Assembly (NCBI GenBank): GCA_015064845.1
Contig: SVRL01000005.1
Coordinates: 18,434 to 82,433 of the forward strand
Reading direction: 5' to 3'
Length of the DNA: 64,000 nt
DNA from: Oscillospiraceae bacterium
GTDB lineage: Bacteria > Bacillota > Clostridia > Oscillospirales > CAG-272
Shown here one piece after another: positions 30,370-39,712 of this stretch. The notes under the pieces are model-generated. The model had not been told where the DNA came from. It saw only the letters and a list, made by a program, of their open reading frames with translations, and did not search any database. The stretch's first letter is position 1, and every line of letters begins with the position of its first letter. The translations under genes were made by a program, and so were the position numbers.

Positions 30370-31802
30370 TAAAAGGTGCAATATTTGATTTTGACGGTAC
30401 GCTCGTCGATTCCATGTTTATATGGGACACCATTGGTAAGGATTATCTTTGCTCCCTTGGCATCGAACCGAGAGAAAACTTAGCCGAAACCTTCAAAACC
30501 TTCACTTTAGAGGAATCCGCCGAATATTATCGCGCGCATTACGGCGTAACCTTATCAGTCGAGGAAATCGTAAATGGCGTAAACGGAATGATCGAGAATT
30601 TTTATCGAAATACCGTACCGCTGAAAAAGGGTATTCGGGAGTTCCTTGAAAGTCTGTCAAAGGACGGAGTAAAAATGTGTATTGCTACGGTTACGGATAA
30701 ATACCTTGTTGAAGCCGCTTTGACTCGTTTGAAAGTCAGAGAATACTTTGGAGAAATCTTTACCACTGCAGAGGTGGGCTGTGGTAAGAACAATTCGATG
30801 ATTTATCGAGTTGCTCTTGCTTATCTCGGAACGCAAAAAAGTGAAAGCCTTGTGTTCGAAGATGCGCTTCATGCATTGATGACGGCAAAAAACGACGGCT
30901 TTCCCGTTGCCGCCGTTTACGATTCCCATGAATCGGAACAAGCTCTGATGAGAGCAAACGCAGATTATTATATATCTGATTATACCCAATTTCATTGGAT
31001 TCGAACCATGAAAACCGCCCTCACGATCGCAGGCAGTGATTCCTGCGGCGGAGCGGGAATTCAAGCAGATATAAAAACAATGACAACGAACGGCGTTTAC
31101 GCCATGAGCGCAATCACGGCAATGACCGCGCAGAACACCGTTGGCGTTCGTTCCATCATGGAATCCACGCCCGAATTTTTGAGAGCACAGCTTGATGCGG
31201 TATTTGAGGATATTTATCCGAATGCCGTAAAGATCGGGATGGTTTCCTCATCTGCGCTGATTCAAGTAATTGCCGAAAGGCTGAAAGCTTATCGCGCAAA
31301 AAATATCGTCGTGGATCCCGTCATGATTGCAACAAGCGGTTCCGAACTGATCAAAAACGATGCCGTATCGCTTTTGAAAAAAGAACTTCTTCCTCTCGCC
31401 GCTCTCGTTACACCTAATATATCGGAAGCGGAAGTTCTCACCGGAATGACTGTCAAAACGAAAGAAGATATGGAACGTGCGGCAAAAATAATCGGAGATA
31501 CATACGGTTGCGCCGTTCTTCTGAAAGGCGGCCACAGTATCAACGATGCCAACGATTTACTTTATGAAAACGGAATGTTCAAATGGTTTAACGGTAAGCG
31601 CATTGATAATCCCAACACGCACGGTACGGGTTGTACGCTTTCGTCTGCCATCGCCTCCAATCTTGCGAAAGGATATAATCTTGAAACTTCGATTCAAAGA
31701 GCGAAAGATTATATTTCAGGCGCTCTTGCCGCCATGCTTGATCTCGGAACCGAATCCGGTCCCATGAACCATGCTTTTAATTTGAGCGGAAAATATATTT
31801 GA
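30366..31802 (+). CDS. thiD: HAD-superfamily phosphatase fused to hydroxymethylpyrimidine (phosphate) kinase
   Basis: HAD domain DFDGTLVDS...FEDALHALMTAKNDGF (aa ~1-210) followed in frame by ThiD MKTALTIAGSDSCGGAGIQADIKTM...VDPVMIATSGSELI...HGTGCTLSSAIASNLA; ATGA overlap with thiE. Confidence 0.9.
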   Translation: MIKGAIFDFDGTLVDSMFIWDTIGKDYLCSLGIEPRENLAETFKTFTLEESAEYYRAHYGVTLSVEEIVNGVNGMIENFYRNTVPLKKGIREFLESLSKDGVKMCIATVTDKYLVEAALTRLKVREYFGEIFTTAEVGCGKNNSMIYRVALAYLGTQKSESLVFEDALHALMTAKNDGFPVAAVYDSHESEQALMRANADYYISDYTQFHWIRTMKTALTIAGSDSCGGAGIQADIKTMTTNGVYAMSAITAMTAQNTVGVRSIMESTPEFLRAQLDAVFEDIYPNAVKIGMVSSSALIQVIAERLKAYRAKNIVVDPVMIATSGSELIKNDAVSLLKKELLPLAALVTPNISEAEVLTGMTVKTKEDMERAAKIIGDTYGCAVLLKGGHSINDANDLLYENGMFKWFNGKRIDNPNTHGTGCTLSSAIASNLAKGYNLETSIQRAKDYISGALAAMLDLGTESGPMNHAFNLSGKYI

Positions 31803-31874
31803 GTTTTGCTTGTCAATGATATCAAAAAGCTAAACACGCTAAGAGTGCTATCTTGCAATTTTTATTTTTTATGC

Positions 31875-31916
31875 AAAAAGACGGCGGTTCTCTGCTTGGA
31901 GAGCCGCTGTCTTTTT
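31875..31916 (+). terminator. Intrinsic terminator after the thi operon
   Basis: AAAAAGACGGCGGTTCTC...GAGAGCCGCTGTCTTTTT. Confidence 0.85.
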
Positions 31917-31936
31917 AAATTTTATGTCTTTATTGC

Positions 31937-32012
31937 ATATCACTGTGCGAAAGCACAATATCACTTGCCGTAGGCAAATATCACTGCGTATTTTCTTTCG
32001 AGGAAATACGCT
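31937..32012. repeat. Chain of three mini-hairpins separated by ATATCAC
   Basis: ATATCAC TGTGC-GAAA-GCACA / ATATCAC TTGCC-GTA-GGCAA / ATATCAC (T)GCGTATTTTC-TTTCGA-GGAAATACGC. Confidence 0.6.
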
Positions 32013-32016
32013 AAAT

Positions 32017-33186
32017 TCACGTTATTTTAAGTTTTATCAATCTGATCGGTTGATCTGCATTCCCCCAGATTACCGTGTAAACTTCGCTTTGATAAACCTT
32101 AATTCTTCCCACAACCTCGCCGTCTGCCTGTATCTCTTGCAACACGTTTCCGCTTACAAGATCAATTTGATAAATCCGTTTTTCAAAATCTCCAACGATA
32201 GCCGAGTTATGATATAAATCAAAATAAGCGCAGCCGTTTTTCAAGGGGAATGCCCAATTTTCGCTACCGGTTTCAGCAGCAAGACTCACCAAAAAGCCAT
32301 CTCTTCCTGCAGTACCATATAGAATTCGTCCATTCAGAAAAACGGGGTCGGTATAAAGCCCAGGTGTTGTTTTGGTTCGATAAATTTCATTTCCGTTTTC
32401 AATGTTTACACATATCAGTTCAGTGTCATTTTTTACCCAAAAAACGAGATCGTTTTGCAGGAATATTTTTCGTCTGAGCAACGGTCCTTCAAAAGAACGG
32501 CTGCATTTCCAAATTACTTTTTTGGCAGTGACGTCGTATCTTAAAATTCCTGCATTTGACCAGTTTGTAAATCCAATCAAAAGAGAACCGTCCTTCATAC
32601 GTATTGGATTGAAAAGTTTATCAACTCTTGGCACTTTTATTTGATTCAAAACTTTCCCATTCGAAATATCTATAAACAACAATTGATCATTTCCATAACA
32701 GGAAACAGAATTTTCAAAGAGAGAAATATCGCCTATCGTATAATTTTTCGTATTGGAAAGCTGTAATTGCCATTTCAGACATTTCGCATCGATATCAATG
32801 CAATATAAAGAAGAACGATCTGCAAAAATAAAATTATTTTCATAAATAAGATAAGAATTGATCTCATCATCTATTGGTTGATCAAACAATGCCGAAAGTT
32901 TTTCTCCGTGCAATATCCAAAGCGTTCCCGTATAAATAATAATTTGTTCGCCGTACTCTTCAAAAAAGCATTTTGCGGGAATGACCGTTTTTTTCGGAAA
33001 ACAGAATTTTTTTCGCATTTCTCCCGAGTTCTTATTCACTATATACAGAAACTGCTCACTTTTATGATCGATGAAGCAGTCGCATATAAAACAGAGATTG
33101 TCCTCTTTTACAAAAATAGGACCTTCGTACTGATAATCATCAGAGGATTGGTTTGTTGGCAAATCGTATTTCCATAAAATCTCCAT
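32017..33186 (-). CDS. PQQ-like beta-propeller repeat protein
   Basis: Repeated blade pattern (YIVNKNSGEMRKKF, YCIDIDAKCLKWQLQL, LFIDISNGKVLNQIKV, VSLAAETGSENWAFPL, YQIDLVSGNVLQEI); no signal peptide. Confidence 0.75.
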   Translation of the reverse strand: MEILWKYDLPTNQSSDDYQYEGPIFVKEDNLCFICDCFIDHKSEQFLYIVNKNSGEMRKKFCFPKKTVIPAKCFFEEYGEQIIIYTGTLWILHGEKLSALFDQPIDDEINSYLIYENNFIFADRSSLYCIDIDAKCLKWQLQLSNTKNYTIGDISLFENSVSCYGNDQLLFIDISNGKVLNQIKVPRVDKLFNPIRMKDGSLLIGFTNWSNAGILRYDVTAKKVIWKCSRSFEGPLLRRKIFLQNDLVFWVKNDTELICVNIENGNEIYRTKTTPGLYTDPVFLNGRILYGTAGRDGFLVSLAAETGSENWAFPLKNGCAYFDLYHNSAIVGDFEKRIYQIDLVSGNVLQEIQADGEVVGRIKVYQSEVYTVIWGNADQPIRLIKLKIT

Positions 33187-33208
33187 GAGCGCACCTCGGT
33201 TTTTGGGA

Positions 33209-34138
33209 TTAAATACTACAAAATCGGCGTTTCATAAACAAAATTCTCTCCGCCAAAGCTTTTTTCGTTGTTTTCGCATTTTGCATGATATCAAAACCAT
33301 GCATTGTTCCTTGGGTTTCGTTCAAAACTACGTCGATACCTGCCGCGCGAAGCTTTTCGGCATACAGGATGCCGTCATCGTGAAGACAATCAAACTCTGC
33401 CGTTTCAATATAGGCAGGAGGCAACGCATCAAAGCTCTCGGCTTCCACGGGAGAATAATATACATAGTCGGGACGGCTTCTGTCAATGTTCGTCATCGGC
33501 GTGATACGGCTTGAAAGTGTGGAATTCCACATCGGCGTATCCGTATATTTTTTGCAGGACTCACTGTTATTCCGCGCATCGAGATAGGGATACGGAAGCA
33601 TCTGAAAAGCAAATTTTACGGGATGCTTTCTGTCTTTTGCCATCATACACACGCCGACCGCAAGCGTCGAGCCTGCACTGTCACCGCCGATACCGATGCG
33701 TGAGGTATCGATACCGAGGATTTCCGCGTTATCGTAAGCCCCGCACATCGCGGCATAACAATCTTCAAAGAAGACGGGATGCGGGTATTCGGGCGCCAAA
33801 CGATAATTAACGAACCAAACTTTACAACCAACCTCTTTCGCATACCGCATGGCATTTTTGTAATGATACCCTGCCGCTGCCAGAACGAAACCACCCCCGT
33901 GAATGTATATAAGACACGGCGCGCTATCCTCTATGGATTTTGGAGAAATCAAGAAGCACTCTATTTTTTCGCCGTCATAACTCTCTATTTCGTGACGGAT
34001 CACGTCAAGCTCCTTATCTCTGTATATGTATTTCGGCGTTTTCATATGTGGTACAGCCATTCGGAGAAACTTCTTACCGATAGGCGGTTTGAAATGAGAG
34101 AACGGAAAGAACTCTCTTTTAATTTTATATTTTGCCAT
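33209..34138 (-). CDS. Alpha/beta hydrolase (HSL-like esterase)
   Basis: YIHGGGFVLAAAGYHY (HGGG), IGIGGDSAGSTLAVG (GDSAG). Confidence 0.88.
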   Translation of the reverse strand: MAKYKIKREFFPFSHFKPPIGKKFLRMAVPHMKTPKYIYRDKELDVIRHEIESYDGEKIECFLISPKSIEDSAPCLIYIHGGGFVLAAAGYHYKNAMRYAKEVGCKVWFVNYRLAPEYPHPVFFEDCYAAMCGAYDNAEILGIDTSRIGIGGDSAGSTLAVGVCMMAKDRKHPVKFAFQMLPYPYLDARNNSESCKKYTDTPMWNSTLSSRITPMTNIDRSRPDYVYYSPVEAESFDALPPAYIETAEFDCLHDDGILYAEKLRAAGIDVVLNETQGTMHGFDIMQNAKTTKKALAERILFMKRRFCSI

Positions 34139-34173
34139 AAAACCTCCTCCTATCTACCTTGAATTTTTGATTT

Positions 34174-34884
34174 TTATTTCCTTTTATAATTTAAGACCAA
34201 ATTCCCATTTTCATTTTCTGCTTTAACCGGTTCAAAATTTGCAATCTCCGAATCCATAAACAACGGTTTACTGTCCTTGCCTGCTACCACAGGAGCAACA
34301 ACAAGACTCAGTTCATCGACCGCCCCCACTCTTTCAAACGCGCCGTTCATAATACTTCCACCTTCCAGAAGCAAGGTATTACATCCGATGATATTTTTCA
34401 ATTTGAACAATGCAAGCTCCACGTCAATGACATTTTCGCCTGCGAAAATATACGGAATTCCCATCGATTCCAGATAACCGAGATAGCGTTCATCAACATC
34501 TTCCGAAAGCACCTCGATGATCTGCGCGCCATCATAGCCGAGATCTCCGTCCGGATCCATGATTTTGTTGGATTTCCAACCAAGTTTACCGTGCGTATCA
34601 AAAGCAACCGCATAGAATCCGCTGAGATTGTCAACGATATAATCCATCTTCAGATTCATATCATGATGCACGGGCTTATGCATACTCAAATCGGGATACC
34701 AACCTCCCGTAAAGCTGCTTTCCATCGTAATGCGGCCGCAGATAAAGCCGTCCGCTTTCAATTCCCTGTTCAAACGGTAATAGATATCCGTTGCTTCGGC
34801 ACATTCCGGCTGAAACAGAAAATCTCCCGTGACCTTTCCGTCAATGGAGGTTGTCATATGACAAATAATATACGGTCTGTTCAT
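34174..34884 (-). CDS. RibD C-terminal / dihydrofolate-reductase-like family protein
   Basis: MNRPYIICHMTTSIDGKVTGDF, NTLLLEGGSIMNGAFERVGAVDELSLVVAPVVAG. Confidence 0.85.
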   Translation of the reverse strand: MNRPYIICHMTTSIDGKVTGDFLFQPECAEATDIYYRLNRELKADGFICGRITMESSFTGGWYPDLSMHKPVHHDMNLKMDYIVDNLSGFYAVAFDTHGKLGWKSNKIMDPDGDLGYDGAQIIEVLSEDVDERYLGYLESMGIPYIFAGENVIDVELALFKLKNIIGCNTLLLEGGSIMNGAFERVGAVDELSLVVAPVVAGKDSKPLFMDSEIANFEPVKAENENGNLVLNYKRK

Positions 34885-34934
34885 GTGTTATCCCTTCCCT
34901 CACTCATTCAAAAGTATATCATGCAAAAACGCTT

Positions 34935-35558
34935 TTAAAAAGCCAACCTTTTTCTTTCCTCATAAATCGTTCTTATGCCACACCAGATCAAATATACCGC
35001 AACAATGACCGAACCAATCATATCCAACCAAAAGGAGAATACACTTTTCGGCGCAATCAGCACGGAAAGGAGTGCCGCCGTAACGCTGATATCCACCAAA
35101 CTCTTTGCCCGATACAATCTTGCCTGAACGGCTAAAATGACGTTCGGTTCATTTCTGTTCAGATGCGTGTACTTCGCCCAAAATATCGAATTGGCAATCA
35201 CGCCGAGCAAAGCAATTGCAAGTCCGGGAATCACGTTGCCCTTGTCTTCGTTTTGAATTGCAAATGCAAGCACAGCCATGATCCCACCTGCAAGACACAT
35301 CATCGAGCCCACGAAGATGTTGGAACGGCGCTCCAACTTGCGCTTTCTCATCTCATCGCAAACACTGCCCTTTTGCGTTGCGCTATATACTGCAAAAGAC
35401 ATAATGATTGCCAGTAACTCCGCGCTTCTGCGCACAAAATCAGCAATTTGCGTTGAGCTTCTGCCTGCAATCAGCCCCAGTCCCACGACAAGAGGACCCG
35501 GAGAACTCATGATGATCGACCATAGGAGTGTTTTTGCTCCCGATTTCTTTTTTTCCAT
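34935..35558 (-). CDS. Multi-TM protein resembling the membrane domain of cation efflux (CDF) proteins
   Basis: ARLYRAKSLVDISVTAALLSVLIAPKSVFSFWLDMIGSVIVAVYLIWCGIRTI pattern. Confidence 0.5.
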   Translation of the reverse strand: MEKKKSGAKTLLWSIIMSSPGPLVVGLGLIAGRSSTQIADFVRRSAELLAIIMSFAVYSATQKGSVCDEMRKRKLERRSNIFVGSMMCLAGGIMAVLAFAIQNEDKGNVIPGLAIALLGVIANSIFWAKYTHLNRNEPNVILAVQARLYRAKSLVDISVTAALLSVLIAPKSVFSFWLDMIGSVIVAVYLIWCGIRTIYEERKRLAF

Positions 35559-35562
35559 CACA

Positions 35563-36270
35563 TCAACCTCCAAAAACTGTTACCAAGGGAATGATGACAA
35601 CCATAGCGGCGGTCGGGCAAACAACCGTATCCAATCCGTTTTGGGCGCACATTTCCGTCAACGTACAAACAATAGCCGCGAGTAAAGCGGTACCTATACA
35701 AAGGGGAATACCGAATCCACCTCTGACCGTCAGAACCGTAAACACCGATATCAAGGAGCAGACGAACATCGCAAGCGAGCCCTCAATACTCTTTTTGCCG
35801 TCTGCCAACTTCCATTTAATTTTATGCTTTCCAAAGCGTTTGCCGACCAAAGCCGCCATGGCATCGCCAACGCCCCAAGCGTAAATGGAAGCGAGAACGA
35901 GATATTGATCTCCGAACAGTCCCCAGCAAATCGAAACGCTGAATGCCATCATGCCAATCGCCAAAACCATACTGTTTTTGAACTCGCCCTTTCTGCGCTC
36001 GTTCACAAAGGACGAAAACACGGGTAGCTTCTCTGCAAGAGACAAAACGGGAAACAGAACGACGATCAATGCGCATGCAAAAATTGCCGCCCTCCACCAT
36101 ATGTCAAACGCAAAAACCAGCGGAATATATGCGCCCAATAAAATGAAATGCAGTATTTTTCTGAACAATTCATCGGGAATCGTGAGCAACTTTCGCGCCG
36201 ACAACATAATGCTTGCTGCAACACTTATGTATAACATCGTAATGCCGGTTCCGTACCAAAATGCTTGCAC
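35563..36270 (-). CDS. Dolichol/phytol-kinase-like or phosphatidate cytidylyltransferase-like membrane protein
   Basis: DELFRKILHFILLGAYIP, AWGVGDAMAALVGKRFGKHKIKWKLADGKKSIEGSLAMF. Confidence 0.75.
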   Translation of the reverse strand: MQAFWYGTGITMLYISVAASIMLSARKLLTIPDELFRKILHFILLGAYIPLVFAFDIWWRAAIFACALIVVLFPVLSLAEKLPVFSSFVNERRKGEFKNSMVLAIGMMAFSVSICWGLFGDQYLVLASIYAWGVGDAMAALVGKRFGKHKIKWKLADGKKSIEGSLAMFVCSLISVFTVLTVRGGFGIPLCIGTALLAAIVCTLTEMCAQNGLDTVVCPTAAMVVIIPLVTVFGG

Positions 36271-36364
36271 GTGGGATCACCTCAATTCTGATTATTTAGC
36301 AATATTATTCCAAATTTTAGATAATGGCACAGTTCTTTTACCGTTTATGTATTCTTATGACGGA

Positions 36365-36712
36365 TTAACTCATATCATAAGTTCGATACCCGTATCCGAT
36401 TATCTTATTTTGTAAATTGTAAAAACGACTATATGTATTGTTCTTTGAGAAAAACTCCAGAAATTTTCCTTTTTCAACGAATTGAATCATTATCGGTTTT
36501 GGCAAAGCATAAAACGTAAAGCTAAAATTCGAAGCATCCCGCTCACCGACACATTTTGCAGCGTTCACCGAATTTGCTTTATTCCACATCTCTGCACATA
36601 CAGCAAAATCAATATACAGACCGTTCTTCAGAGCAATCCCTTTTGCAGTGATTTCAGATATTTCATTCTCCGTAAACGCTTCATAGTCCGCAAAATAATT
36701 ATCTTTATTCAT
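36365..36712 (-). CDS. Hypothetical protein
   Basis: 115 aa; stop/start overlap with the downstream-coded CPBP gene. Confidence 0.45.
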   Translation of the reverse strand: MNKDNYFADYEAFTENEISEITAKGIALKNGLYIDFAVCAEMWNKANSVNAAKCVGERDASNFSFTFYALPKPIMIQFVEKGKFLEFFSKNNTYSRFYNLQNKIIGYGYRTYDMS

Positions 36713-37491
36713 GATTTTTTCGTTCCTTCTTTTTCATTTTCTTTCATAGTCAGTGCCAAATACCATGCATATGCGCCTGTGATAACCGTGAGCAAGATGC
36801 AAGTCAGAATCCTCATCTCTGCCGTTGCCTTTCCTTCGTTTGTAAATACACTCAGCGCATTAAAAATACCGTGAATGATGATACAGCCAATCAAGCTTTT
36901 TGTTTTCAAATACATCATCACAAACATAAATCCTGCGGCGGTAGCATACACGATCTGCAGCAAGTTAGGAAGCAACTCGGCGCCTGATCCGTTGATCAGA
37001 TTGACGATGTGTCCAACACCAAAGGTTACGCTTGAAACAATCACGGCGACTTTCGGTGTTCCCTTCCGCATTGCTTCAAACAGAAAACCTCGGAAGATCA
37101 GTTCTTCAAGAAAACCAACGCAGAACATCGAAAGTATGTAAAGCACGGTTTCCGTCAACCCGTAATTGAAAGTCACGCCGTACCACAGATTTGCCGTCAG
37201 CATCAAAATCACGGGCAGATAATATAGCATGGACCGCGCGGATGTTTGAGCGGGACGAAATCCGTAAGCTTCAAAGAGATGATTCTTCTTTAAGAATATC
37301 AAGAGTACCGCAGACAACAAAATTCCGACACATAGCGTCAGCGATTTTTCAATTCCTATCATCGCAGAAAGCGAATCGCCTGCGGACATCAGTATGCAGT
37401 ATGCGACAATCCATAAGACGGCAAACCAAATTTCGCTTTTTCCGTATAATTTTTTCAACATTTTACACCTCAAACATGATTTCCGCACCAA
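36709..37491 (-). CDS. CPBP-family intramembrane glutamic endopeptidase
   Basis: EELIFRGFLFEAMRKG and FGVGHIVNLING motifs, multi-TM. Confidence 0.88.
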   Translation of the reverse strand: MVRKSCLRCKMLKKLYGKSEIWFAVLWIVAYCILMSAGDSLSAMIGIEKSLTLCVGILLSAVLLIFLKKNHLFEAYGFRPAQTSARSMLYYLPVILMLTANLWYGVTFNYGLTETVLYILSMFCVGFLEELIFRGFLFEAMRKGTPKVAVIVSSVTFGVGHIVNLINGSGAELLPNLLQIVYATAAGFMFVMMYLKTKSLIGCIIIHGIFNALSVFTNEGKATAEMRILTCILLTVITGAYAWYLALTMKENEKEGTKKS

Positions 37492-37577
37492 TGTGCTGTT
37501 GATACAATTCTAACGCGGAAAAGAAACTACCCAAAATGCTGTGCGATTGACTTCGGCAGATATTTCCGCTTATTCTC

Positions 37578-38207
37578 TCACTCAAAAAATTCCCCGTAAG
37601 GCAATCTGAAAATCATGATACGCTCACGCGTATCACTTCCTTCAAACAGATCGTAACACTCTGTTTCATCGTAAAATTCAAGCTCATATACCGTCATCAG
37701 ATAACACATATATTCGTCTGACGGATAGTAGAAAAACAAAAATATTTCCCTTGGATTCTCATAATAAGATTCAATCATTCTCGCGATCACCTTGCGAAGG
37801 ATTTCTACGGAAAAAGGATTGAAGAAATAACAACGGTTGACCTCTTTCGGTACAACGTATTCTTCTGCCCTTGTCAAGACAAATTCTGTTCCAATTCTTG
37901 AAACGGCGGTCTTTTTATTTTCGAGCGCTTTTTCATAAATCCGACTGTCGTATTCAATTCCAACCGTTTTTGCCTTTGTCTGATAGGAAAGAAAAAATCC
38001 TACGCGTCCTTTTCCGCAGCCATAGTCAAGTATGATATCTTTTTTTGTAAAAAGTCCGCTTTCAGCCAGCCGCTCCAAAACGCAATACGGCGTAGGTTCA
38101 TACGGAAAACGGTACTGATCGGCATTGCTATCATCCCGACCTCTTGTTTTGATCTGCAAAATCTTATCCCATGTTTTTTCGTTGTCCATCATTGTTTTTC
38201 TCTGCAA
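37578..38207 (-). CDS. SAM-dependent methyltransferase
   Basis: DIILDYGCGKGRVGFFLSYQTKAKTVGIEYD, RCYFFNPFS. Confidence 0.8.
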   Translation of the reverse strand: MQRKTMMDNEKTWDKILQIKTRGRDDSNADQYRFPYEPTPYCVLERLAESGLFTKKDIILDYGCGKGRVGFFLSYQTKAKTVGIEYDSRIYEKALENKKTAVSRIGTEFVLTRAEEYVVPKEVNRCYFFNPFSVEILRKVIARMIESYYENPREIFLFFYYPSDEYMCYLMTVYELEFYDETECYDLFEGSDTRERIMIFRLPYGEFFE

Positions 38208-38220
38208 AACTTCATTTCAA

Positions 38221-38628
38221 TCAATTGTACTCAAATTCAAAATCACCATCCACACATTTTCCTATCGATTCGAGAGTAATGTAGATTGTTTTTTCGTTAT
38301 CATATTTCCCATCAAGTGTAATCGTTTCATCATAAGTTTCTCCGCCCTTGACTGTACGGAGTAATTCTTTTTTACCGTCAACACCAATATAAATATTCAT
38401 CTCGCCTTCAGCAAGACTTGATTCAAAATCAAGCGTATGGTCGGCATCACCGTCTCTTCTTAATTTGAAATGATACGTTCCCTTAAAGGTGTCAAATTCA
38501 ATATTTGCTTCATCGCCCTGACAAGAAGTGATCAAAATGGTTGCAGAATAATTGTTTACGTATCTCTCGCAACCACAAAGCATAACAAGTGTGAGTATCA
38601 TCGCCAACACAAAACCAATTTTTTTCAT
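38221..38628 (-). CDS. Hypothetical lipoprotein
   Basis: MKKIGFVLAMILTLVMLCGCE lipobox. Confidence 0.6.
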   Translation of the reverse strand: MKKIGFVLAMILTLVMLCGCERYVNNYSATILITSCQGDEANIEFDTFKGTYHFKLRRDGDADHTLDFESSLAEGEMNIYIGVDGKKELLRTVKGGETYDETITLDGKYDNEKTIYITLESIGKCVDGDFEFEYN

Positions 38629-38719
38629 AACCGTATTTCCCTCCATATTTTGTTTTCAGCATATCGCTTGGAAATTTATATTTTTGCTTCCTTGATAAAG
38701 CTATATTAAGAAACTTGCC

Positions 38720-39301
38720 TTAACTGTCGCGCTCGCAGTCATCTTCCCCGGACACATGTTTTCTTATTCTCTGAAAACGTCTCATGACTCTGACGAGCTT
38801 CGGTCTGTTATAGCGTTGAAGTATCACGAACAACGAATCAAACAGCATTGCAAAAACAGACGTTATAATCAATGCAACCGTTCCCCCTAAAAATGGTATT
38901 ACGATTATTGGCAATAGGCTGAGAACCATAATAATCTCATGAACGATCTCCGCTTGACAGGTCGCTCCTATAATATCTTTAACGGTTTTTCGACTCGTAT
39001 CAAATGTATCCGGACTATATGTCGGGAGGTGTTTTTTCCACTCTTGTACACGTATTAACCTATAAAGCTTTTTTTCAAAACTTTTTTCCCGAAACCATAT
39101 ATTTTCATGATTGGCTTTATTTTTCATGATAGAATTTACAATAGTTCCAACCGCAAGCCTCATAATAAAGTGATAAAGAGTAACACCGATGGTAATTGTG
39201 ATGGTTTCGGCAATACCGTTTTTTGTCACAATGAAAACAGGCAAAAATATTGTAAATCCTACAAGCAGGAAAGCAGTTATCAAAATCATTTTGTTTTTCA
39301 A
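38720..39301 (-). CDS. Hypothetical multi-TM protein
   Basis: 193 aa with several hydrophobic helices; minus-strand promoter TTGATT-17-TATAAT upstream. Confidence 0.5.
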   Translation of the reverse strand: MKNKMILITAFLLVGFTIFLPVFIVTKNGIAETITITIGVTLYHFIMRLAVGTIVNSIMKNKANHENIWFREKSFEKKLYRLIRVQEWKKHLPTYSPDTFDTSRKTVKDIIGATCQAEIVHEIIMVLSLLPIIVIPFLGGTVALIITSVFAMLFDSLFVILQRYNRPKLVRVMRRFQRIRKHVSGEDDCERDS

Positions 39302-39452
39302 CGCTTCATCCTCTCAAATCCTTGATTTTCAAATTATTTCCAAAAAGCGCTTGACTTTAGGGGAATCGTTCGCTTGAATAATTTTATTATACCATAATTT
39401 CGGCAAATAATCAATGGAAGAAGCAAAATATGCCAATATGTAAGCTTAAATA

Positions 39453-39597
39453 ATGGCGTAAAAATACTTTGCTCGGTTCCGGCGTTTATCAGATAACTGA
39501 GAACGAGCGTGGAAGAAGCCTGCCGAAGTCTTTGAAGGTCGGCAACGCCATCGTAAAAATCGGCTCTCGGATTAATTTTCCGAGAGCCTTTTCTTTT
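39453..39597 (+). ncRNA. Candidate structured RNA with its own terminator (unassigned)
   Basis: ATGGCGT/ACGCCAT closing stem enclosing two hairpins, then GGCTCTCGGA-TTAATTT-TCCGAGAGCC-TTTTCTTTT. Confidence 0.45.
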
Positions 39598-39712
39598 GCG
39601 CAATATAAACATAGAGCTATTATGAGTGATCAGAGCAGAGAACTCTGTTTCAAAATAAACAGCCGGTCAAATTGATTTTGCTTTGACTTTTATAGGCGTT
39701 TATATAAAATGG

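Noticed and set aside
39453-39597. Assignment of the structured RNA candidate to 6S or SRP RNA
   Set aside because: Lacks the SRP apical signature (GGAAGGAAGCA-type) and the long rod with central bubble expected of 6S; left unassigned.
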